A stretch of DNA of 43,135 bases from Fusobacterium mortiferum (lineage in GTDB: Bacteria; Fusobacteriota; Fusobacteriia; Fusobacteriales; Fusobacteriaceae): the NCBI RefSeq assembly GCF_016900045.1, contig NZ_JACSNP010000015.1, positions 1 through 43,135 on the forward strand, in the 5' to 3' direction. The position numbers and the translations under genes were made by a program. The notes beneath the pieces are model-generated. The model searched no databases, had not been told where the DNA came from, and saw nothing but the letters and a program-made list of their open reading frames with translations. This document shows, piece by piece, positions 24,522 to 33,082 of the stretch; the first letter of the stretch is position 1, and each line of letters begins with the position of its first letter.

Positions 24522-26204
24522 ATGTTTGAACTAACAAGTAGGCTTTTGAATAATCTTGGATATATAATTGCTTTAGCTTTTTTCTTTACAAAATTTAAAA
24601 GAGCTAGAAATATTTTTACTAAAAAAGAGTATACAAAACTTGATATTATTTTATTATCAATATTTTTTTCCTTTCTTTCAATAATAGGAACATATACTGG
24701 TATTTATTATAGAGGTGCCATTGTTAACACCAGAAATATTGGAGTAGCGGTTGCTGGAATAATAGGAGGACCTCAAGTTGGAATTATAACTGGTTGTATT
24801 GCTGGGATACATAGATTTTTCATTGATACACAGAGTCCAACAACAATTGCTTGTGGTATTTCATCTATTATAGGAGGATTTATTACAACTCTTTTTTTTA
24901 GAAAAACCAATGAAAAAAATTGCTATATTTATGGATTCATTAGTGGATTTTTAATTGAAAATTTAAGTATGATTTTAATTCTGATCACTGGTTTTTTCTT
25001 ATATAATTTTAATATTGCCATAGATATTGTAAAAAATATATATATTCCTATGATCCTTGCCAACGCTTTAGGTGTCTCTATTGTTATTATTATAATAGAA
25101 GATCTTATTTCTGAAAAGGAGATTTTAGCTGGAAAACAAGCTAAACTAGCTCTTGAAATAGCTAACAAATCTCTTCCATACATCAGAAAAGGAAATAGTT
25201 TAAATGAAGTTTGTAAAATAATTCTTGAAGCTTTGGAAGCCAAAATGGTCATTATTACTGATGATAAAAATATTATAGCTAGCTCAGTCATTTCTGATGA
25301 GTATGTCTTAAATCATTCTAAGATTAAGAGTAAGGCTACTAAACAAGTTCTGAAAACTGGAGAGTTCCTTATTCTTGGTAAAGATGAAGATGATTTAGTT
25401 GATTTTCAATATATTAGTGAAAATATTAAATCTTGCATTATCCTTCCTCTTTTTCAGGAGGAAAGAAAAATATCAGGAACTTTAAAATTATACTTTGATA
25501 CTACTAAAAGTGCTACAGCTAGAAAACAATATTTGGCCGAAGGACTTTCTATGCTTATTTCTACTCAGATTGAACTTAGTAACATAGAAAACTTTAAATC
25601 TATGGCTAAAGAAGCTGAACTAAAAGCTCTTCAAACACAGATAAATCCACATTTTTTATTTAATGCTCTTCATACTATATCTTCTTTTGTAAGGATAGAG
25701 CCAAATAAGGCAAGGGAGATAATTATAAATCTTTCTACATATTTGAGATATAATCTTGAAAATTTCTCTAAACTTCTTCCTCTACATGAAGAATTACAGC
25801 AAGTTGAAGCATATATAAATATAGAAAAAGCAAGGTTTGGGAATAAAATAAAAACTATTTATAATATCCCTGAATCTTCTCTCACTCTCCAACTTCCAAG
25901 TCTTATAATTCAACCTCTTGTTGAAAATAGTATAAAACATGGTATTCTAAAAAGAAGAGAAGGAGGAACTGTAACTATATCTGTTATTGAAAAAGACAAA
26001 AGTTATAATATAATTATAGAAGATGATGGAATTGGAATAGACCAAAGTATTATAGATGGTATTGATGATAAGATAGAAAAAAATATAGGCTTAAAAAATG
26101 TTCATAACCGTTTAAAAATTCTTTATGGAAAGGGTTTAAATATAGAGAAACTTGAAAAAGGAACAAGAATATCTTTCAATATTAACAAGGAGGAAAAATG
26201 TTAA
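24522..26204 (+). CDS. LytS/BtsS-type sensor histidine kinase
   Basis: A 560-aa kinase, close to the length of E. coli BtsS (561 aa). The N-terminal membrane region (about 1-195) carries the 5TMR-LYT pattern (NTRNIGVAVAGIIGGPQVGI, then GCIAGIHRF). A GAF-like segment follows (about 205-350). The phospho-acceptor is H377 in QINPHFLFNALHTISSF. The ATPase domain carries QPLVENSIKHG, then EDDGIGI. The response-regulator start overlaps its last codons by 7 nt. LytS-type kinases sense small metabolites or envelope state; divergent cstA points toward pyruvate or a related nutrient. Confidence 0.9.
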   Translation: MFELTSRLLNNLGYIIALAFFFTKFKRARNIFTKKEYTKLDIILLSIFFSFLSIIGTYTGIYYRGAIVNTRNIGVAVAGIIGGPQVGIITGCIAGIHRFFIDTQSPTTIACGISSIIGGFITTLFFRKTNEKNCYIYGFISGFLIENLSMILILITGFFLYNFNIAIDIVKNIYIPMILANALGVSIVIIIIEDLISEKEILAGKQAKLALEIANKSLPYIRKGNSLNEVCKIILEALEAKMVIITDDKNIIASSVISDEYVLNHSKIKSKATKQVLKTGEFLILGKDEDDLVDFQYISENIKSCIILPLFQEERKISGTLKLYFDTTKSATARKQYLAEGLSMLISTQIELSNIENFKSMAKEAELKALQTQINPHFLFNALHTISSFVRIEPNKAREIIINLSTYLRYNLENFSKLLPLHEELQQVEAYINIEKARFGNKIKTIYNIPESSLTLQLPSLIIQPLVENSIKHGILKRREGGTVTISVIEKDKSYNIIIEDDGIGIDQSIIDGIDDKIEKNIGLKNVHNRLKILYGKGLNIEKLEKGTRISFNINKEEKC

Positions 26205-26920
26205 GATGTGTAATTATAGAGGATGAATTTCCTGCTAGAGAGGAACTAAAATATTTTCTTTCAAAGCACAAGGGAATTACGTTAGAAAAAGAGTTTGAAA
26301 ATCCAGTAGATTCATTAAAATATCTTCAAGAACATGAGGTTGATGTTGTTTTTTTAGATATAAATATGCCTGAGCTAGATGGTATGAGCTTAGGAAAAAT
26401 CCTAATAAAATTAAATCCTAATTTAAAAATAATATTTATCACAGCATATAGAGATTATGCTGCTGAAGCCTTTGAAATAAAAGCTTTTGATTATCTTTTA
26501 AAACCATACTCTGAAAAGAGAATAATGGAAGTTTTAAATAACCTAAGTTCATCAAAAGAAACTCTTCAAGTGAAAGAGGTAGAAAAAATTAATAAGGTTA
26601 CTGTATTCTCTAGTGAAAAAATGTTAGTTATTTCTCTTGATGAAATTTACTGTATTGAGGTAGCAGAAAAAGAGAGTATAGTATATGTCAAAAATGAAAT
26701 CTATACCTCGAAATTAAAAATATCTAAATGGGAGGAAATCTTACCCAAAAATAAATTTTATAGAACTCATCGCTCCTATATTGTCAATTTAGATAAAATT
26801 AAAGAGGTTGAGCCTTGGTTTAATGGAACGTACATTTTAAAAATACAGGATTTAAAATTTAAAGTTCCAGTAAGTAGAAACAATATCAAAGAGTTTAAAG
26901 AGCTCTTAGTTATTAAATAA
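26198..26920 (+). CDS. LytTR-family response regulator
   Basis: A 240-aa regulator. The receiver domain (1-120) has the acidic pair E8-D9, phospho-acceptor D54 in VVFLDINMPELDG and a later TAYRDYAAEAFE. The C-terminal LytTR DNA-binding domain (about 138-240) has KFYRTHRSYIVNLDKIKEVEPW. Its length equals that of BtsR/YehT. AGGAGG lies inside the end of the kinase gene, giving translational coupling. It probably regulates divergent cstA and perhaps the permease downstream. Confidence 0.92.
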   Translation: MLRCVIIEDEFPAREELKYFLSKHKGITLEKEFENPVDSLKYLQEHEVDVVFLDINMPELDGMSLGKILIKLNPNLKIIFITAYRDYAAEAFEIKAFDYLLKPYSEKRIMEVLNNLSSSKETLQVKEVEKINKVTVFSSEKMLVISLDEIYCIEVAEKESIVYVKNEIYTSKLKISKWEEILPKNKFYRTHRSYIVNLDKIKEVEPWFNGTYILKIQDLKFKVPVSRNNIKEFKELLVIK

Positions 26921-26926
26921 GTACAA

Positions 26927-26943
26927 TATTATTTTACTATATT
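26927..26943. promoter_or_regulatory. Copy of the 17-bp cstA-upstream element before the APC permease
   Basis: TATTATTTTACTATATT is identical to 24379-24395. It is placed about 85 bp upstream of the permease's probable -10 (TATAAT at 27027-27032). No terminator is obvious between the response regulator and the permease, so partial co-transcription is possible. Confidence 0.4.
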
Positions 26944-27072
26944 ATCAAAAGTGTAATTTTTCTATTACTTTTATATTTTTTTAAAAATTTTTTCAAAAAA
27001 TTATAATTTTTTTCCTATTTTTATGGTATAATTTCAAGTGATTGCAATTTTTAAAAAAGGAGAACAAAACCG

Positions 27073-28503
27073 ATGGAAACAAAAAAACTTAATTGGCGTA
27101 CATTGGCAATGATGGGATTCACTGTAGTTTGGGGATTCGGAAATGTTGTTAATAACTATGCTAACCAAGGATTAACAGTTGTTGTATCTTGGCTGTTAAT
27201 ACTTACTTTCTATTTCTTACCATATGCTTTAATGGTTGGAGAAATGGGATCTGTATTTGAAAATAAAGGTGGAGGAGTATCAAGCTGGATTGGATCTACT
27301 TATAGCCCATTAATAGCTTATTTAGCTGGTTGGACTTACTGGGTAGTACATATACCTTATCTTGCTCAAAAACCTCAAAGTGCACTAGTTGCATTAAGTT
27401 GGGTTTTCTTCCAAAATGGAAATATGATTAAAAGCTTTAATCCTTTAATCTTACAAAGTATTGTACTTGTTATCTTTTTATTTTTCTTATGGCTATCAGC
27501 TAAAGGAATTAACTCTTTGAAAAAAATAGGAGCTCTTGCTGGAACATCTATGTTTTTCATGGGAATACTTTACATTCTTTTAACTGTTGCAGCACCTTCA
27601 ATTGTAGGAGCTACTTCTGCTACTACTGATTGGAGTTTAGCTACTTTTATGCCTAAATTTGATTTTACATACTTTACTACAATATCTATGCTTGTATTTG
27701 CAGTAGGTGGATGTGAGAAGATATCTCCATATGTTAAAGATGTTGAAAATCCAAGTAAAAACTTCCCTAAAGGAATGATCATACTTGCTGCTTCTGTTGG
27801 AATGTCAGCTTTACTTGGATCTCTTGCTATGGGTATTATGTTCAACAGTGGAAATATTCCTGCTGACCTTAAGATGAATGGGCAATACTATGCTTTCAAA
27901 CTTTTAGGAGAGTACTATGGAGTAGGAAATCTTCTAATGATTCTATATGCAATAGCTAACACATTAGGACAAATATCTGCTCTTATGTTCTCAATAGATG
28001 CTCCATTAAAAATGTTAATTGGAGAGGGAGACAGAAACTTCATTCCTCAATCATTTACTAAAACTAATGAGTATGGAGCTCCTATAAACGGGTATAAATT
28101 AACTGCTATCTTAGTTGGAATCCTAATTATAATACCTGCACTTGGTATTGGAGATATGAATAATCTGTATAACTGGTTACTAGACCTTAACTCTATAGTT
28201 ATGCCATTAAGATACCTATGGGTATTCCTAGCTTATATAGGGCTTAGAGGATTTATTAGAAATAAAGGACTTATGGAAAAAGCTACATTCAAATTTATAG
28301 CTAGCGACAAAGTTGCTACTTTAGTTGGAGCTTGGTGTTTTGCATTTACTGCCTTTGCTTGTTTAATGGGTATCTTCCCTAAAAACCTTGAGACATTCAG
28401 CTCAGAATGGATTTTCCAAATCAGTTTAAATATCTTAACTCCTATAGTTCTTATTGGATTAGGATTTATATTCCCTAGAATAGCTAGACAACAAAATAGA
28501 TAG
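27073..28503 (+). CDS. APC-superfamily amino acid permease
   Basis: A 476-aa membrane protein with about 12 hydrophobic segments. It resembles the YjeM/glutamate:GABA-antiporter-type branch of the APC superfamily: VWGFGNVVNNYANQG in the first helix, GEMGSVFENKGGGVSSWIG after the second, and VGGCEKISPYVKDVENPSKNFPKG in the middle. The substrate cannot be assigned. It follows the two-component genes and has its own -10 TATAAT at 27027-27032. The large hairpin at 28514-28561 ends its transcript. Confidence 0.85.
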   Translation: METKKLNWRTLAMMGFTVVWGFGNVVNNYANQGLTVVVSWLLILTFYFLPYALMVGEMGSVFENKGGGVSSWIGSTYSPLIAYLAGWTYWVVHIPYLAQKPQSALVALSWVFFQNGNMIKSFNPLILQSIVLVIFLFFLWLSAKGINSLKKIGALAGTSMFFMGILYILLTVAAPSIVGATSATTDWSLATFMPKFDFTYFTTISMLVFAVGGCEKISPYVKDVENPSKNFPKGMIILAASVGMSALLGSLAMGIMFNSGNIPADLKMNGQYYAFKLLGEYYGVGNLLMILYAIANTLGQISALMFSIDAPLKMLIGEGDRNFIPQSFTKTNEYGAPINGYKLTAILVGILIIIPALGIGDMNNLYNWLLDLNSIVMPLRYLWVFLAYIGLRGFIRNKGLMEKATFKFIASDKVATLVGAWCFAFTAFACLMGIFPKNLETFSSEWIFQISLNILTPIVLIGLGFIFPRIARQQNR

Positions 28504-28505
28504 GT

Positions 28506-28534
28506 TTGACTTTTCTCCTTAAATGTTGTATTAT
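28506..28534 (+). promoter_or_regulatory. Promoter of the GntR regulator
   Basis: TTGACT (28506-28511), a 17-bp spacer and TATTAT (28529-28534). The -10 lies inside the palindrome at 28526-28549. The predicted start site is near 28541, the middle of the palindrome. Confidence 0.75.
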
Positions 28535-28561
28535 GTATACATAGTACAATATTTAAGGAGA
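28514..28561 (+). terminator. 48-bp palindrome: terminator of the permease, operator and SD of the GntR gene
   Basis: Both 24-nt arms pair completely, with only two G-U wobbles. The left arm begins TCTCCTTAAAT and the right arm ends ATTTAAGGAGA. Six T residues follow directly and then the GntR ATG. In read-through RNA it would be an intrinsic terminator that also buries the AAGGAG SD. The inner 24 bp (28526-28549, centre GTATAC) overlap the -10 and probably form the GntR operator. Confidence 0.8.
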
Positions 28562-28567
28562 TTTTTT

Positions 28568-29218
28568 ATGGTAATTGAAAAAAATAAATCTATGAGAGAA
28601 AAAGTTTACGATTCTTTAAAAGAGATGATAATAGATGGTATTATTCAACCAGGTGAAAGAATTATAGAAACTGAATATTCTAATAAATTTCAAATCAGTA
28701 GAACTCCTATTAGAGAAGCTATTAGAATGCTTGAATTAGAAGGTCTTGTTGAAAGCTTATCAACTGGCGGTGTTATTGTAAAAATTTTTACCAAAGAAGA
28801 AATTTCAGAAATTTATAAAATAAGAATAGCACTAGAGGGAATTATTCTAGAAGAGATTATAAAAAAAGGAACCTCTCAAGATATAAAAAAACTTGAAAAA
28901 GTCCTAAAAAATACTAAAAAAGCTTTTGAACTAAAAAATATCGAAAAGGTTTTTTCGCTATTCACAGAATTTAATCAAACTCTTTATGAAATTGCCGATC
29001 TGCCTAAAGTTACTGCTATGATCAATAATATAAACCTTTATTTAAAAAGATTTAGAAAAATATCTATTGATAATGCTGAAAGAAAAAAAGAAGCTTTTAA
29101 AGATCACTTAGAGATATTAGAAGCAATAAAAAGAAAGGATCTTCCTTTTGCTATAAATTTAAATAGAGTTCATTTAGAAAAATCTATGAATTTTATACTT
29201 TCTAAATATTCTATCTAG
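28568..29218 (+). CDS. GntR-family (FadR/FCD) regulator, probable citrate-locus regulator
   Basis: A 216-aa regulator. The N-terminal winged helix (about 10-75) has the GntR motif SNKFQISRTPIREAIRMLELEGLV. The C-terminal all-helical FCD-type ligand domain (about 85-216) is acidic/basic helical. An in-frame ATG 15 codons upstream has no SD and lies in the palindrome; the ATG at 28568 has AAGGAG 7 nt before it and was chosen. GntR/FCD proteins such as CitO of Enterococcus control citrate fermentation. TGTATAC-type palindromes here occur at its own promoter and at both citrate promoters. Operators overlap or follow the -10 boxes, which fits repression. Confidence 0.85.
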   Translation: MVIEKNKSMREKVYDSLKEMIIDGIIQPGERIIETEYSNKFQISRTPIREAIRMLELEGLVESLSTGGVIVKIFTKEEISEIYKIRIALEGIILEEIIKKGTSQDIKKLEKVLKNTKKAFELKNIEKVFSLFTEFNQTLYEIADLPKVTAMINNINLYLKRFRKISIDNAERKKEAFKDHLEILEAIKRKDLPFAINLNRVHLEKSMNFILSKYSI

Positions 29219-29220
29219 AG

Positions 29221-29257
29221 AAATAACTACTCATTTTATTTTAATGAGTAGTTATTT
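29221..29257. terminator. Bidirectional terminator between the GntR and SSS genes
   Basis: 15-bp perfect arms (AAATAACTACTCATT) around a 7-nt loop, with T7 on the plus side. One arm encodes the last codons of the SSS symporter on the minus strand, so coding sequence and terminator overlap. Confidence 0.9.
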
Positions 29258-30551
29258 TTTTCCCAATCAATAATATTCCGAAATTTAAAATAAAACTAAA
29301 AATTAAAATATAATTCCCCTTATCTCCACCTATAATTTTTCCTATAAAGGCTAACATTCCTCCAATTATTATAGCTGTTATCACTACCTCTTTCCTACTT
29401 CTAAATCCTAAAATTCCTAATATAGCTGGAACAATAAATGCTCCTGAATATATTGCGATTGCTAATAACAAACTACCTAATATACTTTTAAAATATAACG
29501 CTATCCCTATCGATATTATTCCTAAAAATATAATCATGTATCTTGTTACTAACACGGATCTTTCATTTTTTAAATTTTTGAAAAAACACTGAGTAAATAA
29601 AGAAGAGGCAGTTAACAAAGTAGTATCTGCAGAAGATATCACGGCTGATAATAAGCCAAAATAAAGAAAAGTTGAAGTTATTCTATTTAATTTTCTTTCT
29701 GCTATAAGTAGTAATACAGATTTTAATCCTGTATGTGTTTCATTTAAAACTTCTCTTCCATAAATTCCAATTCCAGACAAAATAAAAGCCATTGGTACTA
29801 AAATAGCTACTGTTATAATCAAAGCTTTTTTCATAACTATTATATCTTTTGCACAAAATAATCTAGAATATATATCCGGTCCTACTAGACAAGTAGTAGA
29901 ATATGTTAATATCAAAACCATTACATCTAAATAATTAAATTTTTCATTTACTATTCCTAATCCTTCTATATCTTTTATATTTTCTCCAATATAGAAAAAA
30001 GTTCCCAAAACACCTACTAAAATAAATAGCAATTGAAAAAAATCTGTCTTTATAATAGAGAGCTGCCCTCCCAAAAAAGTATAAATTATAAAAACTCCTC
30101 CACTTAGAATAACTGCTTCTATATAATTTATTGAACTTAGAATCATCACTATTTTGGCTGCTCCAATAATTTGAGATGATACAACTCCTAACCAAGCAAT
30201 AGGAATTACAAATGAAGCTAAAATTTGAACCTCTATTCCATAAATATCTCCTAATAATTCTGATAAATTATAATTTTGAAATTTAGCTATATATTTTAAA
30301 AAGGGATAAAGTAACATCAATCCCAAAGCTGCAGTCAAAAGTAACCAACTTCCAGCCCAACCAATTTCATAGGCAGAATCTACACTTCCTAATATTGCTG
30401 AACTCCCTAATATTGTTGCTAATAGACTTCCTGCTATTTCCAGACTATTTCCATTTTTCCCAGCTATAAAAAAATCTTTATGTCCATTTATTTTTTGATA
30501 TGAAATTCCACCTATTACTAAAATCAAAATAAAATATAAAAATACTAACAT
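29241..30551 (-). CDS. Sodium:solute symporter (SSS family)
   Basis: A 436-aa membrane protein with about 12-13 hydrophobic segments. It has SSS hallmarks: DFFIAGKNGNSLEIAGSLLAT, IAWLGVVSSQIIGA, and a fifth-helix region with TYTFLGGQ-like sequence (IYTFLGGQLSIIKTDFFQ). The substrate is unknown; its place after the citrate lyase genes suggests an organic acid or related solute. An ATG four codons upstream lacks an SD. The ATG at 30551 has GGGAG 5 nt before it and was chosen. The citF terminator lies only about 20 nt upstream of the start, leaving no room for an independent promoter between them. Confidence 0.82.
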   Translation of the reverse strand: MLVFLYFILILVIGGISYQKINGHKDFFIAGKNGNSLEIAGSLLATILGSSAILGSVDSAYEIGWAGSWLLLTAALGLMLLYPFLKYIAKFQNYNLSELLGDIYGIEVQILASFVIPIAWLGVVSSQIIGAAKIVMILSSINYIEAVILSGGVFIIYTFLGGQLSIIKTDFFQLLFILVGVLGTFFYIGENIKDIEGLGIVNEKFNYLDVMVLILTYSTTCLVGPDIYSRLFCAKDIIVMKKALIITVAILVPMAFILSGIGIYGREVLNETHTGLKSVLLLIAERKLNRITSTFLYFGLLSAVISSADTTLLTASSLFTQCFFKNLKNERSVLVTRYMIIFLGIISIGIALYFKSILGSLLLAIAIYSGAFIVPAILGILGFRSRKEVVITAIIIGGMLAFIGKIIGGDKGNYILIFSFILNFGILLIGKKITTH

Positions 30552-30572
30552 ATTTTCTCCCATTCATATGAT

Positions 30573-30605
30573 AAAAGGGGCAGTTACAAAATGTAACAGC
30601 CCCCT
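30573..30605 (-). terminator. Terminator / attenuator after citF
   Basis: On the minus strand GGGGC-TGTTACA pairs with TGTAAC-T-GCCCC (one mismatch) around a 3-nt loop, followed by TTTTAT. It is GC-rich for this genome. It lies between citF and the SSS symporter. Confidence 0.8.
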
Positions 30606-30627
30606 TATCTCAATTAAAAATTAATTT

Positions 30628-32184
30628 CTATTTAACTTGTTTTATTACATCTATTACTGTTCCATCTCTATATTCTATAACAGCAACTATAGTATCTTGA
30701 TATGAAGTTTTTTCTGGTACACCAGTTAATTTTTCAACTTCCTCTTTTAACTCTTCTATTGTTTTTAATTTTATTCCAGCTAACTCCATCGCTTCTATTA
30801 AATCTTTTCTTCTAGGATTTACACATATTCCTCTTTCGGTTACTAATACATCTATTGTTTCTCCTGGAGTTACCACATTTGTTACTCTATCTATAATTAT
30901 TGGTATTCTTTTTCTCATAGTAGGAGCAACAACAACTGTTAATTTAGCTCCTGCTGCAGTATCTGGGGCTCCACCTATAGCTCCCATAATCATTCCTGTT
31001 GATCCTGTTAAAGAGTTTATATTGTAATCTGTATCTATTTCTGTTGCTGAAAGTATCATTACATCTAATTGATGTGCACTACATCCCTTATTATGAGGAT
31101 TAGCATACATTGAAGCTGACATTTCAATATGAGCAGGATTTTTTACCAATGAATCTGCTGTAGCACTATCAAAACTTTGAGTATCTAATAAAGCTTCAAA
31201 ATATCCTTCCTCTAATAACTCTACCATTGTTGAAGTTATTCCTCCAGCTCCAAACGAACCTTTTATATTATTTTTTTTCATATACTCTTTTAAATATTTG
31301 CATACAGCCAAAGAAGATCCTCCAGATCCTGCTTGGAATGAAAAACCATTTTTTATATAACCAGAAGCTATTAAAACATCAGAAGCTTTTTCAGCAATTA
31401 ATAACTCTTGTGGATTTTTAGTCATTCTGGTAGCTCCAGTTGCTATTAATTCTGGATCTCCGATTGATTCTACTTCAACTACATAATCAACTTGTGTCAT
31501 TGGAATACTAATTCTTTTTAATGGAAATGGCATTAAATTATCTGTTATTGCCACTACTTTATCTGCATATTGAGCATCTACCATAGGATATCCCATAGCC
31601 CCAAAAGCTGCCTTTCCTTCTGCTCCATTCATATTTCCCATTCTATCACATGCTGGTGCTGCTATAAAAGCTACATCTATTTTTAACTCTCCAGCTTCAA
31701 TTGCTCTAGCTCTTCCTCCATGAGTTCTAAATATAATAGGCTTTCCTAAAATATTATTTTTAGAAATCTCTTTTGCTATTTCCCCTCTTAATCCTGAAGT
31801 TGTTATTCCTGTTACAATCCCACTTCTGATATGCTCAATTAATGGCTCATGTGCTGTTGTTAAAGATGAACAAGCTAAATTAATATTTTTTATTCCTAAA
31901 GCAGCTATTTCATCCATTACCATATTAAGTACATAGTCTCCATTTCTTAAATGATGGTGAAAAGAGATAGTCATTCCATCTTTAAGCTCACATTTCTCAA
32001 TAGCTTCTCTAATTGAAGATAATAATTTTGAATCTCCAGGTTTTGAAAAAGATTTTAATGGAGCATATTTTCTTCCAACTGGTTTTGTAGCATAAGGTCC
32101 TTCATAAGGCTTTACCTCTCCATATCCTTCTATATAACTAGGTATTTCTCTATTTACTTTATTTATCATAGTCTTTATTTCCAC
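30628..32184 (-). CDS. citF: Citrate lyase alpha subunit (citrate CoA-transferase)
   Basis: A 518-aa CitF. Recognisable motifs include GMTISFHHHLRNGD, SSLTTAHEPLIEHI, GITTSGLRGEIAKEIS and IDVAFIAAPACDRMGNMNG. The subunit swaps the acetyl group on the acyl-carrier CitD for citrate, forming citryl-ACP. It is the last gene of the oad-cit operon, 16 bp after citE. The start is a GTG with AGGAGG 8 nt upstream; an ATG five codons later (32169) is an alternative. Confidence 0.93.
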   Translation of the reverse strand: MEIKTMINKVNREIPSYIEGYGEVKPYEGPYATKPVGRKYAPLKSFSKPGDSKLLSSIREAIEKCELKDGMTISFHHHLRNGDYVLNMVMDEIAALGIKNINLACSSLTTAHEPLIEHIRSGIVTGITTSGLRGEIAKEISKNNILGKPIIFRTHGGRARAIEAGELKIDVAFIAAPACDRMGNMNGAEGKAAFGAMGYPMVDAQYADKVVAITDNLMPFPLKRISIPMTQVDYVVEVESIGDPELIATGATRMTKNPQELLIAEKASDVLIASGYIKNGFSFQAGSGGSSLAVCKYLKEYMKKNNIKGSFGAGGITSTMVELLEEGYFEALLDTQSFDSATADSLVKNPAHIEMSASMYANPHNKGCSAHQLDVMILSATEIDTDYNINSLTGSTGMIMGAIGGAPDTAAGAKLTVVVAPTMRKRIPIIIDRVTNVVTPGETIDVLVTERGICVNPRRKDLIEAMELAGIKLKTIEELKEEVEKLTGVPEKTSYQDTIVAVIEYRDGTVIDVIKQVK

Positions 32185-32200
32185 CTTATTCTCCTCCTAA

Positions 32201-33082
32201 CTACTTTATCATTCCTGCACTCTTAGCTAATCTTACAACTTTTTCAGCTTTTGCTATAACTGGAATATCTACCATTTTCCCATTAACAGTTATTACTCCA
32301 CCCTTACTTATATCTGCAGCTTCTGCAGCTTTTACAATTTCTAATGACTTTTCTAATTCTTCTTTAGAAGGAGTAAAAATTTCATGTACTATTTTTACTT
32401 GAGAAGGATGTATACATGATTTACCTGCAAACCCCATATTTAAAGATGTTTTTACCTCTTCTCTAAATCCTTCTTCATCATCTAAATCTGCCCATACTGT
32501 ATCTATAGCATCAACTCCAGCTATTGCAGCTGCCATCACTACCATACTTCTTGCCATGAAAATCTCTTTTCCTTCTTTTGTTCTCTCAGCTCCAAGAGTT
32601 CTTGTAAAATCTTCAGCACCAAATGATATTGATACTACTCTTGGTGAAGCAGTAGCTATACTAACTGCATTCATTATTGCTAATGGTGTTTCTAATGAAC
32701 ATTGTATTTTACAACTTCCTACTTCTATTCCATGTTCTTTTTCTACTTCAGTTAGTAATTCATCTAACTCTTTTACTTGCTCTGGTTTTTCACACATAGC
32801 CAATCTCATTTTTCTAAGTCCTGCTGGTACTAATACTCTTACATCATCTTTTCCAAACTCTGTACTTAAAGGATTAATTCTAGCAAAAATCTCTGTATCT
32901 CCATAATCTACTACTTTTAAAGCTTCTGCTAGTAGATCTCTTGCAGCATCTTTTTCAGCATATTTTACAGCATCTTCTAAGTCAAATAAAACACAATCTG
33001 GTCCATAAAGATGAGCTGTTACTAACATTTTAGGATTATTTGCTGGTGCAAACATCATAGTTCTTCTTGCTCTTTTTTCCAT
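32201..33082 (-). CDS. citE: Citrate lyase beta subunit (citryl-ACP lyase)
   Basis: A 293-aa CitE with the HpcH/HpaI aldolase barrel. Motifs: FDLEDAVKYAEKDAAR (metal/acidic site), FARINPLSTEFG (substrate Arg), and SFGAEDFTRTLGAERT with GKSCIHPSQV near the end. It cleaves citryl-ACP to oxaloacetate and acetyl-ACP. Its ATG overlaps the citD stop by one base (TAATG), indicating coupled translation with its partner. Confidence 0.95.
   Translation of the reverse strand: MEKRARRTMMFAPANNPKMLVTAHLYGPDCVLFDLEDAVKYAEKDAARDLLAEALKVVDYGDTEIFARINPLSTEFGKDDVRVLVPAGLRKMRLAMCEKPEQVKELDELLTEVEKEHGIEVGSCKIQCSLETPLAIMNAVSIATASPRVVSISFGAEDFTRTLGAERTKEGKEIFMARSMVVMAAAIAGVDAIDTVWADLDDEEGFREEVKTSLNMGFAGKSCIHPSQVKIVHEIFTPSKEELEKSLEIVKAAEAADISKGGVITVNGKMVDIPVIAKAEKVVRLAKSAGMIK

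Noticed and set aside
29944-30195. 83-aa frame overlapping the SSS symporter on the same strand
   Set aside because: It is an out-of-frame shadow inside a well-supported membrane protein, with no SD and no recognisable features.
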